From NCBI RefSeq assembly GCF_000316605.1, contig NC_019683.1, forward strand, positions 1,782,036 to 1,846,035: a stretch of 64,000 nucleotides of DNA, in the 5' to 3' direction. The position numbers and the translations under genes were made by a program. Positions 37,862-46,731 of this stretch are shown piece by piece. Position 1 is the first letter of the stretch, and every line of letters starts with the position of its first letter. Source of the stretch: [Leptolyngbya] sp. PCC 7376 (lineage in GTDB: Bacteria > Cyanobacteriota > Cyanobacteriia > Cyanobacteriales > MRBY01). The notes beneath the pieces are model-generated. The model did not search any database, was not told the DNA's origin, and was given only the letters and a program-made list of their open reading frames with translations.

Positions 37862-39199
37862 CTACGGAGCAATCCTTGTCGCAAAATTTTCAGAGCGGGT
37901 AGGCGAGAGGGCACGAGCTTTCAAAATAGCTGCCGCGAGAAATGCATAGGAAAAGACACCGACAACCGCCAGCAGCAAACTACTGTAGGAACCAACCGTA
38001 TTCCAGAGGGCATGGAGCAAAGAGGAAGTCAGACAACCCACAATTAAAATCGTCCAGCGTTTCGATGGCTTCAACACACTCAACCCAATGAAATACCCAA
38101 AATAACCGCTATAGGCCATATGCCCCGCAACAGAACCCAAAATACGTGGAATCAGTAGTTGCAATCCAAGCAATTCTCCAGTGCTAGCATCAACATTCAT
38201 CGACACTTCACTGATAATATTTGGGACATATTGCCCGAGGGTTTCGAGGAGGGTAAATCCAACGGCGGAGGCTGTTCCCAGCAAAATGCCATCAAGGGGT
38301 TCATTGACACCAATTTTTTGACGACGTTTTAAGGATTTGAATTTATTTCCAATAAACATCGCCAAAAATACGGGCAATGCTTTCAGGATTTCCTCCATTA
38401 GCCCTGCGCCAAAAAACATTCCGATAAACAAAGCAATAATGCCACCGTCTTCGTAGAGTCCACCAGGAAGAATGTCGCGAAAAACAAAGATAAATAGGCT
38501 AATCACTGGGGTCACCAGCATCAGCATCGTCAATAGCGCAGAGCCAATCAATACCCACCAAGATTTACGTTTACCGCAAAGCTGATAGATGTAATAGAAA
38601 GCAGCTCCGGCGATATAGGTGGATAGCAAAAGATTGAAGAGTACGGGCTCGCCGATGGAGGCAAACATCAAGACGACGCAAACAACAGTCAGAATGCCGG
38701 GAATTAAATAGCCTTTGTGGGATAAGTCTTTGCCTGAGCCCGCAATGGGAAAAAGTTGGGACAGGGTAACGTTGGTGTCAGCATTTTTAGCGTTTGGACT
38801 GGGGACAGGTATGGGAGCTGGCGAAGATGAGGTCGGTTGAAAATTGGCAGCAACAGTTTCGGCTTGCGAACTGGGTGTTAGTTCAAAGAGAAATTCGGGG
38901 CCGTTGTCTCCTAACATCAAGCGATCGCCGGACTGAAGAGTGTAAGAAGAAATCTGCTGACCATTCACAAACGTGCCATTCGCACTGCCAAGATCAACAA
39001 CTTCCCAACCAGCAGGCGTTTGACGAAGAACAGCATGGCGACGGGACACAACGGTATAGCGGTTTGGGTCTAGGGCAATTTGGCAGCTTGGCTCACGACC
39101 AAACACAATGTCTTGGTTGGGAATAAGCTGGACATCCGCAAGCAGCCCAACGGATACGCCTCCCGTTGAAATTTGTTGTACCTTGCCTAAGTTTTGCAT
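37862..39199 (-). CDS. FHA domain fused to a PrsW-type intramembrane protease
   Basis: A 445-residue protein. Residues about 20-105 form an FHA phosphothreonine-binding domain (FGREPSCQIAL, SRRHAVLRQT, DLGSANGTFVNGQQI). After a Pro/Ser-rich linker come eight or so membrane helices (from about 158) of the PrsW/CPBP group, with the Glu-Glu motif FGAGLMEEILKALPVFLA and later His residues in GHMAYSGYFGYFIG and SLLHALWNTVGS that would coordinate the metal. In Bacillus PrsW cleaves an anti-sigma factor; an FHA module would couple such cleavage to Ser/Thr phosphorylation. The ATG at 39199 is preferred over 39226, whose extra codons include a HIP1-derived EAIA. Confidence 0.85.
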   Translation of the reverse strand: MQNLGKVQQISTGGVSVGLLADVQLIPNQDIVFGREPSCQIALDPNRYTVVSRRHAVLRQTPAGWEVVDLGSANGTFVNGQQISSYTLQSGDRLMLGDNGPEFLFELTPSSQAETVAANFQPTSSSPAPIPVPSPNAKNADTNVTLSQLFPIAGSGKDLSHKGYLIPGILTVVCVVLMFASIGEPVLFNLLLSTYIAGAAFYYIYQLCGKRKSWWVLIGSALLTMLMLVTPVISLFIFVFRDILPGGLYEDGGIIALFIGMFFGAGLMEEILKALPVFLAMFIGNKFKSLKRRQKIGVNEPLDGILLGTASAVGFTLLETLGQYVPNIISEVSMNVDASTGELLGLQLLIPRILGSVAGHMAYSGYFGYFIGLSVLKPSKRWTILIVGCLTSSLLHALWNTVGSYSSLLLAVVGVFSYAFLAAAILKARALSPTRSENFATRIAP

Positions 39200-39318
39200 C
39201 GCGATCGCCTCAGAAACGTAACCCAAGAAAAATAAAAGGCGAACATTGCCGCCCCTTGGTAATTTATAACGGCTTAGGCTCAGCCCAACCGCATAAAAAT
39301 GAATCTATTATTGTTGCT

Positions 39319-39528
39319 TTACTCTTGATTTGCTTGACGGGCATCGATTACAGCCAAAACAAATGAAATAACTGTGAGCGGTGCACTAGCAGCCAAAATC
39401 AACTGAGTCGTCCGAAATCCAAAATCAGGATCTCCGTAGCCCAGTTCAAATACACAACCCACCGCGGCGATCGCACTAATACAAGAAAGAAGCAGCAAAA
39501 TCGCGCTTTTAGGCGTCATTGTAACCAT
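39319..39528 (-). CDS. Small two-helix membrane protein, unknown
   Basis: A 69-residue protein with two hydrophobic helices (about 8-25, AILLLLSCISAIAAVGCVF; and 40-60, LILAASAPLTVISFVLAV) joined by a short polar loop GYGDPDFGFRT, and a basic/acidic end. The ATG has GGGGAG upstream at suitable distance, supporting this start. It lies between the FHA-PrsW gene and the TetR gene, all minus strand, with more than 90 bp on each side. No family known to me. Confidence 0.65.
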   Translation of the reverse strand: MVTMTPKSAILLLLSCISAIAAVGCVFELGYGDPDFGFRTTQLILAASAPLTVISFVLAVIDARQANQE

Positions 39529-39643
39529 CGAAAAAACTCCCCTAAGACAACTTGCTGTTAATCATAATTCCCTTAACTCCTTAGATACAAGAAAACCGTA
39601 TTTTAGAAGCCTTTTCGACAGTTCATTTATTTACAAAAACATT

Positions 39644-40318
39644 CTATTTTTGAGACAACTCTTGCATTTTTCCAAAGCCAGCCAGCAACACATCTAGGCC
39701 AAATTCAAAATTATGAATGCCGTTATATTGCCCTTTAATCACATGGTGGGTCAGGCCATTTAGATACGGGTATTGGTCTACCGGAATGAGGTGTACAAAT
39801 TCCGCCGCAACCTTAGCATATTCACTCGCCTCAAACGGAAAATTTAGTTCTTGCAGCGTAAAACCATAGATATAACTATCGAGAGCATTCCAAATATGGT
39901 CAGCAATCTCATAGGAAAATCCCGCTTCCAGTAAACATCCCAAGGTCGCATCAACATAAGACAAACTCGATTCGCCAATATTCACGCGGGAGGCGATCGC
40001 CATGGTCGCCCAAGGATGTTTCAACAAAACTTGGTGAGCGGAGATTGCCCGATTACGCATCGCAACTCGCCAATCTTGCTTGGGATCTGGTCGCTCAATC
40101 TCGGCGATCGCCAACTCCACAATGCCATCGATAATGTCGTCTTTATTTTTGACATGGTTGTACAGTGACATCGCTTTCACCCCTAAACCTTCTGCCAGTT
40201 TCCGCATCGACAAAGCATCTAAACCATCTGCATCTACACAATGGAGCGCCGCCTGCAAAATACGCTCTCGGCTCAGAGGCATCGATTGTTTGTCGTCTAG
40301 TTTTTGTCGCTTGGCCAT
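39644..40318 (-). CDS. TetR-family transcriptional regulator
   Basis: A 224-residue repressor. The N-terminal HTH is LSRERILQAALHCVDADGLD with AEGLGVKAMSLYNHVKNKDD as recognition part, matching TetR_N. The C-terminal ligand domain resembles the TetR class with the tetracycline-repressor-like C-terminal fold (ALDSYIYGFTLQELNFPF). It is divergent from the dehydrogenase gene, and two identical 15-bp palindromes between them are its probable operators, so it should repress the dehydrogenase and perhaps itself. Its inducer is unknown, probably a hydrophobic or electrophilic compound judging by the target. Confidence 0.92.
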   Translation of the reverse strand: MAKRQKLDDKQSMPLSRERILQAALHCVDADGLDALSMRKLAEGLGVKAMSLYNHVKNKDDIIDGIVELAIAEIERPDPKQDWRVAMRNRAISAHQVLLKHPWATMAIASRVNIGESSLSYVDATLGCLLEAGFSYEIADHIWNALDSYIYGFTLQELNFPFEASEYAKVAAEFVHLIPVDQYPYLNGLTHHVIKGQYNGIHNFEFGLDVLLAGFGKMQELSQK

Positions 40319-40391
40319 GTAATTTTTCTTGATATTGCCGCAAAACCGTTACCCTACTAGAGATTTTGCGGCAGAGGTCTCGCTGCAAATA

Positions 40392-40431
40392 TTGACATAC
40401 TTACGGCGTAAGTTAAACTTACAGTGTAAGT
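40392..40431 (+). promoter_or_regulatory. Promoter with two TetR operators for the dehydrogenase gene
   Basis: TTGACA at 40392-40397 and TAAACT at 40414-40419 (16-bp spacing) form a good -35/-10 pair. Two palindromes of the same design, ACTTAC-GGC-GTAAGT (40399-40413) and ACTTAC-AGT-GTAAGT (40417-40431), cover the spacer and the start region, 18 bp centre to centre. Half-sites are identical and only the 3-bp centres differ. A repressor bound there would block RNA polymerase. Confidence 0.85.
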
Positions 40432-40447
40432 CGAGATTAATGAAGTC

Positions 40448-41491
40448 ATGATGCAAATATCCAGTAGACAAATGTTTGAGCGGGCAGAAAATCACACAGC
40501 GGTACAAACAATGCAGGCGATCGCCCAATCAGAGTACGGTGGGCCAGAAGTTTTAGGTTTGACAAAGGTAGAAAAACCTGTGCCAAAAGATAATGAAGTG
40601 CTTGTCAAAGTTCATGCTTCATCGGTCAATGCTGGCGATTGGCATCTGATGCGAGGAAAACCCTTTCTGATTCGATTAATGTTTGGCGGTTTGCTGAAGC
40701 CAGCCATTCCAATTATTGGCGTTGATGTTGCGGGAACAGTGGCGGCAGTTGGCCAAAATATTACGCAATTTCAGGTGGGTGATGCAGTCTTTGGGGATGT
40801 CTCAGGCTGCGGGTTTGGAGCCTTCGCTGAATATGTTTGCGCAACAGAAGACTCTCTCATTCACAAACCAGAAAGCATTCCTTTTCGGGAGGCTGGTGTC
40901 GTTCCGGCTGGGGCGATCGCCGCATTACAAGCTTTGCGAGATTTTGGAAATATTCAGGCGGGTCAAAAAGTATTGGTAAAAGGCGCGTCAGGTGGTGTCG
41001 GTTCGTTCGCTGTCCAAATTGCCAAAGCTTTCGGGGCAGAGGTAACCGCAGTATTGAGCACAAAAAAATTAGAGATGGGGCGATCGCTCGGGGTAGACCA
41101 TCTGATTGATTACCAAAAAACGGATTTAACAACCCTTGAAGAGCAATATGACCTCATTCTCGATGCAGCAGGATTTCAACCGTTTTGGCATTATCTCCCT
41201 CTCCTAAAACCCACCGGAACCTATGTCATGGTCGGTGGCGCAACAACGCCATTCTTTCAAGCAATGTTATTCGGGGCGATCGCCGAAAAAATTACGGGTA
41301 AAAAAATTAAGTGCTTGGAAGCGAAAATGAACACAGACGATCTGAAACTCATTCGAGATTGGTTAACAGATCAAAAAATTAAGCCTTTCATTGATCGCGA
41401 TTTTCAATTGACAGAAGTACCTGATGCTATTCGTTATCTCGAACAACGCCAAGGTCGAGGCAAAATTGCAGTTCAGGTGTCATCACTTTAG
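40448..41491 (+). CDS. NAD(P)-dependent medium-chain dehydrogenase / quinone-reductase type
   Basis: A 347-residue zinc-independent MDR protein. Motifs: AIAQSEYGGPEVLGLTKVEK at the usual N terminus, VKVHASSVNAGDWHLMRGKP, IPIIGVDVAGTVAAVG, then the Rossmann loop VLVKGASGGVGSFAVQIAK, DHLIDYQKTD, and GRGKIAVQV at the end. Zinc-ligand cysteines are not present in the alcohol-dehydrogenase pattern, so it is a quinone oxidoreductase-like enzyme using NADPH. The frame starts 21 codons before the conserved MQAIAQ; an ATG at 40511 is therefore an alternative start, and the promoter position allows either. It is under the divergent TetR gene. Confidence 0.9.
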   Translation: MMQISSRQMFERAENHTAVQTMQAIAQSEYGGPEVLGLTKVEKPVPKDNEVLVKVHASSVNAGDWHLMRGKPFLIRLMFGGLLKPAIPIIGVDVAGTVAAVGQNITQFQVGDAVFGDVSGCGFGAFAEYVCATEDSLIHKPESIPFREAGVVPAGAIAALQALRDFGNIQAGQKVLVKGASGGVGSFAVQIAKAFGAEVTAVLSTKKLEMGRSLGVDHLIDYQKTDLTTLEEQYDLILDAAGFQPFWHYLPLLKPTGTYVMVGGATTPFFQAMLFGAIAEKITGKKIKCLEAKMNTDDLKLIRDWLTDQKIKPFIDRDFQLTEVPDAIRYLEQRQGRGKIAVQVSSL

Positions 41492-41523
41492 GCAGACAAT
41501 AATGGCAGGTCAGATGTGTCCCG

Positions 41524-42165
41524 TTATGTTGTCGATTGACGGCGCTCTAAGAAAATGGAGACTATAACCCAAGCAACGAGTAAACCTACAATCCCGATAC
41601 CAAATTTGCCCATAATATCGAGCACCTCGGGTAGCGGCAAAAATTGACCTAGGAAGTAAGGCAAGGTCACCGTCACCCCGGCCCAAACTACCGCTCCCGC
41701 TAAATTACAGGTGAGAAATAAGGCAAAAGGCATTTCGACAATGCCAGCGAGGGGAGCGGCAAAAATTCGAAAGAAGGTAACAAACCGCCCAAAGAAGACA
41801 GCTTTAGGAGCATTTTCAAGGAATTTTTCACGGGCTTCGTCTATTTTCTGGTCGCTAATCCGAAAGACATGGGCAATTTTCCGCAATAACGGTAGCCCAC
41901 CCCATTTGCCGATGAAATAGCCAATGCTATTGCCTAAAAATGACCCGGCGATCGCCCCGAGCAGCACCCATTGATATTTCAGCTCACCACTACCGGCGAG
42001 GAATCCCCCCAACAGCGTGAGCGCTTCCCCTGGTATGGGAATCCCTGTATTTTCCAGACCAATCCCAACAAACACAGACCAATAGCCATAGTCATGAATA
42101 AACAGTTGCAGCGACTCTAAGGTGAAAAAATTTGTGACAAAATCTATGACAAAATCGAGGGTCAT
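41524..42165 (-). CDS. DedA-family membrane protein
   Basis: A 213-residue membrane protein of the DedA/VTT family. Signatures: FVGIGLENTGIPIPGEALTL near the N terminus (re-entrant helix), GSFLGNSIGYFIGKWGG, FFGRFVTFFRIFAAPLAGI (the conserved G-R-x-x-x-x-R block, with the basic residues), and FLTCNLAGAVVWAGVTVTLPYFLG. Members act in undecaprenyl-phosphate or phospholipid recycling and affect membrane charge. It is monocistronic and convergent with the dehydrogenase gene, with only 32 bp between the stops. Confidence 0.93.
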   Translation of the reverse strand: MTLDFVIDFVTNFFTLESLQLFIHDYGYWSVFVGIGLENTGIPIPGEALTLLGGFLAGSGELKYQWVLLGAIAGSFLGNSIGYFIGKWGGLPLLRKIAHVFRISDQKIDEAREKFLENAPKAVFFGRFVTFFRIFAAPLAGIVEMPFALFLTCNLAGAVVWAGVTVTLPYFLGQFLPLPEVLDIMGKFGIGIVGLLVAWVIVSIFLERRQSTT

Positions 42166-42297
42166 CGAAAATTCTTATTGGTTTTGCATTTATCCATTAT
42201 GGGGTAGAGGCTCACACTCTTTGCAAAAAGAAGCCCCCAATTTCCCCCAAAATTCTTTAAGATAATTATTACGCAATGTAACAGAGTACTTCCTACC

Positions 42298-43695
42298 GTG
42301 ACTCAGCTCGCTCCCCAGCCCAACTCTACAGAACCTGAGCAAATGTCCCATCCTCCAAAGCAGCGCGGTCTCGGTTGGAAAGGTATTGTTATTGGCGTTG
42401 TGATCGGTGTAATTGTCAGTGGCGTTGCGGGTCGATTTGGTCAGTCAGGAGCAGAGAATGACGCTCCGGCAGAGACGACAGAAGAAACAGCTGCTTCTAG
42501 AGAACCGAGCCGGGCCGTTACGGTAGAAACCATCGAAACTCAGGCGATCGCCAAAACAATTGAAGTTGTCGGTACTGTTGCAGCAGCAGATCTCATTTCG
42601 GTATCCTCACCGCGCAATGGACTGCAAATTACGAATTTATTAGTTGATGAAGGGGACTACGTTCAAGCGGGACAAGTTTTAGTGCAGCTGAATAATGACA
42701 CCCTCCGCGCCGAATTGCTCCAAGCCAAAGCACAGGAAAGTCAATCTGCCGCTCGTTTAGCCGAGTTGACTGCGGGTGCAAGACCAGAAGAAATTGCCCG
42801 TGCCAAGGAACAAATTTCCCAAGCGAAAGCTGGTATTGAACGGGCAGAAGCAGATTTCGAACTTGCTCAACAACGCCTAGATCGTAATCAAGAGCTACTC
42901 AGTTCTGGGGCGATCGCCGCCGACACCCTCGATGATGCCCGTAGTCGCCGAGATTCAGCCCAAGCTAGCCTCAACCAAAATCAAGCAACCCTTAGAGAAG
43001 CAGAACAGCGCCTCCTCGAACTTCAACGGGGAACTCGTCGTGAAATTATTACCCAAGCCCAAGCCCAACTCAAACAATCTGAAGCCCAAGTCAATGTTGT
43101 AACAACTCGCCTCCAGGAAACCCAAATTGTGGCCCCTCGTGGCGGCAAAATCATCGAGAAATTTGCCCAAGTAGGCGACTTAACAAGTTCTGATCCTTTG
43201 TTTTCAATCGTTGAAAATGGGCAGCTAGAGTTACAGGCCAATATCCCGGAAACGCAGCTCTCCGAAGTGCAGCAGGGACAAACCGTGACGCTAACTGCCG
43301 ATAGCGACCCGACTCTCATATTTAGCGGGACTATCGCCGAAATCATTCCAACTGTTGACCCCCAATCTCGCCAGGCAACGTTGAAAATAACCCTTGCTGC
43401 CGACAGTAATCTCAAACCGGGGATGCTCCTCCGCGCTGAAATCAAAACAGCCCAAGCTCGTGGTTACGCTGTACCAACATCTGCAGTCATTCCAGAAGAT
43501 GGCGAAGGTGCAATCTTATTCCTTCTAAATTCGGATGATACTGTTGCAGCGCAGCCAGTACAGCTCGGCGAACTCCTTAGCAACGATAAAGTGGAAATTC
43601 TCAGTGGCCTACAAGCGGGCGATCGCCTAATTCTTGACGGCGCAGCTTATGTCAAAGATGGTGATTTAGTAGAAGTTGTATCGCCCATTAATTAG
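42298..43695 (+). CDS. RND-type efflux adaptor (HlyD/AcrA family)
   Basis: A 465-residue periplasmic adaptor. An N-terminal membrane anchor lies at about 25-46 (LGWKGIVIGVVIGVIVSGVAG). The lipoyl half-motifs are LISVSSPRNGLQITNLLVDE with GQVLVQLN and VVAPRGGKIIEKFAQVGD. Between them is a long coiled-coil hairpin (about 137-275) with many Ala, Gln and Glu. The beta-barrel and membrane-proximal domains follow (LQANIPETQLSEVQQGQTVT, LKPGMLLRAEIK). The start is a GTG (42298). Such adaptors join an inner-membrane pump to a TolC channel, but no RND or ABC pump gene follows, so it is an orphan here. Confidence 0.9.
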   Translation: MTQLAPQPNSTEPEQMSHPPKQRGLGWKGIVIGVVIGVIVSGVAGRFGQSGAENDAPAETTEETAASREPSRAVTVETIETQAIAKTIEVVGTVAAADLISVSSPRNGLQITNLLVDEGDYVQAGQVLVQLNNDTLRAELLQAKAQESQSAARLAELTAGARPEEIARAKEQISQAKAGIERAEADFELAQQRLDRNQELLSSGAIAADTLDDARSRRDSAQASLNQNQATLREAEQRLLELQRGTRREIITQAQAQLKQSEAQVNVVTTRLQETQIVAPRGGKIIEKFAQVGDLTSSDPLFSIVENGQLELQANIPETQLSEVQQGQTVTLTADSDPTLIFSGTIAEIIPTVDPQSRQATLKITLAADSNLKPGMLLRAEIKTAQARGYAVPTSAVIPEDGEGAILFLLNSDDTVAAQPVQLGELLSNDKVEILSGLQAGDRLILDGAAYVKDGDLVEVVSPIN

Positions 43696-43733
43696 AGTAA
43701 AAACCATTTTCAACTATTATCAAGCACAAAAAG

Positions 43734-43787
43734 AAATAATCATAAAATTCATATCAAATAATCATAAAATCACAAAAAGTTCATATC
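43734..43787 (+). repeat. Direct repeats upstream of the sigma-like gene
   Basis: The 14-mer AAATAATCATAAAA occurs at 43734-43747 and 43756-43769, 22 bp apart (two helical turns), and TTCATATC follows each (43748-43755 and 43780-43787). The arrangement looks like a tandem binding site in front of the regulator gene of the CHAT/TPS locus. Confidence 0.5.
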
Positions 43788-43864
43788 CGATTTCTCCTAA
43801 GATGTCACACTAAAAGAACTGATTGCCGTTCAAAAGATTAGTGCAGCAGATATCAACCAGAGTT

Positions 43865-45283
43865 ATGAACTTTGCAGTGAACTACTACCGACTGACTCTA
43901 CCGATTGTTTTGAAAGCAGAGAGGCAGTGTAACTATTTAGTAAGTAAACCAGTAGAACTTTTCATTAATGAGCATGCTCCAGCTGAGTTATCAGAGGTTT
44001 GTCCAAAGAAGAAATACATTGACCGATGGAATGAGAAACTCTGGTTACAAGCTCAGGATAAGGATAAGTCTCTCTCACAACGGGCAATCGCCGTTACAGC
44101 CTTACGATGTTATGTCTCTTTGTGCTTAGACAAGACTGCTAAATTTATTTTTAAGAAGTATCGAAGCATTAGACCAGAAAACATCAACTTAGATGAAGTC
44201 AGAAATTTACTTTTAAGAGATACAGATATAGAGTGCCTATACTTGCTTGAAACTTCTAGCAACTATAGACGCAACAAAATGCAAAAGATGAGTCGAGATG
44301 AACGAGGTTTTTCAGAAACTTCAAGTAATGCTGTCGAATATCTTCCTCTAAGTTTCGAGGTTTTAGAGACATGGAATCCCAATCTTGAATCTGCCTTTAG
44401 CCTAAACAACTGGACAACTCAGAAGGCACTTGACTCAAACATCATGAAGCAACTGGGTATTGACCGCCATACGCCTTGGTACCGCCTCATGAAAATTGCT
44501 CAGCGTCGCCTCAAATTATTTAGTGACTATGACAAAAAATACATTAAAGCCTTCCAACAGGTTTACCAACTTGATTTAGATCAGAATCGAAAAAGCTATA
44601 ACAGTCCTTATCCAGACCCAACTCAAAAACAGCTAGCCAACGTCTCAGAATTACTAAAAATAGAATTAAAATTTGTCAGCGCAGAGTGGGATATCAAGGC
44701 AGTTCAAAGCTATTTGAGGGAATTGGCAGATGAAATTCGCCGCCTGTATTTTGATATGCCTACTAACAGACAACTATTACTAGAGGTCCCTGCTGTAGAA
44801 ATTGACCACGACCTAGAACGGGCTGTTCTGGATGCTCTTGATAAACTCGGTGAAGAAATTAATATTATTCAGCAGGCTGTTCAAAAAGTTTTTAGCCAAC
44901 ATCAAAAAAGTGTTCAGTCTAGCTTGGAAAGACATAATATTAACTTTCAGAAAATTATTTATCTGTACTATTGTGTCGGTTTGAGTCAATCTGAAATAGC
45001 TCGGCAAATTAATCGGGATCAATCACAGGTTTCTAGATTACTCAATCCAAAGAAATATCTGAAACAGACCTACGTCGAATGTATCGATATGGTTATAGGC
45101 TCTGTTATGCAAGACTTTTACTTTAGTGACGACCCAAATATTGTTGAGGATCTCGAACGTTATATTCGTGAGATATTCTCTAATGATTTTGAGAAAGCGA
45201 GGAAACTAATCTCGAGTCGAAGTAAACGAGGGAAAAATGTTGAGTCTGTTTATTTTCAAGCTATTTGCTCACTTTATTCATAG
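43865..45283 (+). CDS. Sigma-70-like / HTH regulator of the CHAT-TPS locus
   Basis: About 472 residues. The C-terminal part carries a helix-turn-helix, YYCVGLSQSEIARQINRDQS followed by QVSRLLN (about 363-395), resembling sigma region 4. The N-terminal two thirds is helical and unlike a standard sigma region 2, though the stretch ETWNPNLESAFSLNNWTTQK matches the pattern of a family of cyanobacterial sigma-like proteins that sit beside DUF1822 and CHASE2 genes. The ATG at 43865 is preferred; a TTG at 43823 would add 14 residues. A direct repeat lies upstream. It is the first gene of the plus-strand arm and probably controls the locus; whether it is a sigma factor or an activator cannot be told. 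Confidence 0.6.
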   Translation: MNFAVNYYRLTLPIVLKAERQCNYLVSKPVELFINEHAPAELSEVCPKKKYIDRWNEKLWLQAQDKDKSLSQRAIAVTALRCYVSLCLDKTAKFIFKKYRSIRPENINLDEVRNLLLRDTDIECLYLLETSSNYRRNKMQKMSRDERGFSETSSNAVEYLPLSFEVLETWNPNLESAFSLNNWTTQKALDSNIMKQLGIDRHTPWYRLMKIAQRRLKLFSDYDKKYIKAFQQVYQLDLDQNRKSYNSPYPDPTQKQLANVSELLKIELKFVSAEWDIKAVQSYLRELADEIRRLYFDMPTNRQLLLEVPAVEIDHDLERAVLDALDKLGEEINIIQQAVQKVFSQHQKSVQSSLERHNINFQKIIYLYYCVGLSQSEIARQINRDQSQVSRLLNPKKYLKQTYVECIDMVIGSVMQDFYFSDDPNIVEDLERYIREIFSNDFEKARKLISSRSKRGKNVESVYFQAICSLYS

Positions 45284-45397
45284 GAAAATCGTGAAGATAA
45301 CTCAATTCCAAAAAAATCAGATATTAAAAATTATCTTAGTCATACGCATAACTCTTAGTAACTAAAACGATTAAAGTAAGAAGGAAATAGAAAAATA

Positions 45398-46672
45398 ATG
45401 CATAGTAAAAGTGAAGTATTAGAAAAAAAAATCGTAAAACTTAATCAGAAGCATCTGAGTAAAGTAAACGCATTAGTCCCATCTAATTTGAACTTTGTTC
45501 TCACCAATAAAGCACGACATAAGCTAATAGCGGTCTTCGCATTACAAGTTTGGCTGGAGCAATATCATCTACAAATTCCCATAGGAGGACTAGAGAATTT
45601 GGGCGACGATCTTTTCCAATTACTATGCTTATCTTTTACGACACATTTGAAGCTAGGTAATTTTAAAGTCTGTGTTGTTCTCTGCGAAAACGAAGAAGAA
45701 GATATTTTAGATATTCCGGTGATCGCCGTCGAACTGCCTAAGCTAGCTTCTCACTTATACATATTTGTCAGCTTACGAGAAGAGGAGACTAATGCAAATA
45801 GTATTGACAACCAAACATCTATTCAAGCGAATATTTTAGGGTTTGTGAGACATGATCAGATTCGGGAGCGAAAACTAGATATTGACTATGATGAAACTCT
45901 GAAAAGTTATAGCGTTCCTCTTACAAACCTTGAGCCAAGCTTCAGTGCGCTTCATACCTGTATTCGTTATGTTAATCCTGATAAAGTCGTTGTGCCGTCC
46001 AGTCTCCACTATCCGGTTAGTGGGTTAGTGACGGCGAGAACAATAACAGAAAAAATGATGGCTCTTGCGCCATGCACATCTTGGTTAGCAGAATTATTTA
46101 CTGGTGAAGAGCTAAATTACATCTTAGATGATAAAAAATCCAGGGAAAATTTACTAGAAAAGCGAGTTTTATCTAAGCCTATTTTACCCAAAATAAATTT
46201 ATACGAATGGTTCCAAGAAATCATTAACGATAAGCAATCTAACCTTTTAACACCAAGAAAGTTTGTTGGAAATTTTCGAGGGACAAATGACAATCTTGCA
46301 GAAGAAAAAATTCGTGAATTCATCGCTTTAAAAGAGATTCCAGAAAATAAAAGTAAGTTACAGAGCAATGAGATCAATATTGGTTCTCTGATTTGTCAAT
46401 ATATTACTGTTACTTGGCCAAAATTTGAGACACAATTACATACCGGTGTGAATTTTTGCTTACTGTTGATTCCACTAAACCAGAAATACTTGCCGAATGG
46501 TATATCTGTAACGATTCAGCAATCACCTTTCCCAGATGAAGTCTACAAAAATTCTGAATTCGATTTGTATTACGATCTGATTTTAGATCTTGACCTACAG
46601 AATGAAATCAAGATTATTCTTAACTATAAAGAAGCCACTTATCAACAAGAGTTTATTTATTTAGAAAACTGA
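45398..46672 (+). CDS. DUF1822-family protein
   Basis: A 424-residue soluble protein. Features: KARHKLIAVFALQVWLEQYH (start of the domain), FKVCVVLCENEEEDILDIPV with IAVELPKLASHLYIFV (the lECR/P-rigid strand block), ILGFVRHDQIRERKLDIDYD, and later a beta-rich C-terminal region (ISVTIQQSPFPDEVYKNSEF, IILNYKEATYQQEFIYLE). This is the pattern of DUF1822, a cyanobacterial family usually encoded between a sigma-like gene and a CHASE2 gene, as here. Function is unknown; a role as an anti-sigma or adaptor is only inference from position. The start is preceded by AAGGAAA. It lies 114 bp from the regulator and 59 bp before the CHAT-CHASE2 gene. Confidence 0.75.
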   Translation: MHSKSEVLEKKIVKLNQKHLSKVNALVPSNLNFVLTNKARHKLIAVFALQVWLEQYHLQIPIGGLENLGDDLFQLLCLSFTTHLKLGNFKVCVVLCENEEEDILDIPVIAVELPKLASHLYIFVSLREEETNANSIDNQTSIQANILGFVRHDQIRERKLDIDYDETLKSYSVPLTNLEPSFSALHTCIRYVNPDKVVVPSSLHYPVSGLVTARTITEKMMALAPCTSWLAELFTGEELNYILDDKKSRENLLEKRVLSKPILPKINLYEWFQEIINDKQSNLLTPRKFVGNFRGTNDNLAEEKIREFIALKEIPENKSKLQSNEINIGSLICQYITVTWPKFETQLHTGVNFCLLLIPLNQKYLPNGISVTIQQSPFPDEVYKNSEFDLYYDLILDLDLQNEIKIILNYKEATYQQEFIYLEN

Positions 46673-46731
46673 AAAAAGATTTTTTGGATTGGAGTCTAAA
46701 GAAGTCTCAATAAATATGTTGATGTAAGACA

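Noticed and set aside
43023-43445. 140-codon frame opposite the HlyD-type adaptor
   Set aside because: Shadow of the lipoyl and barrel coding region.
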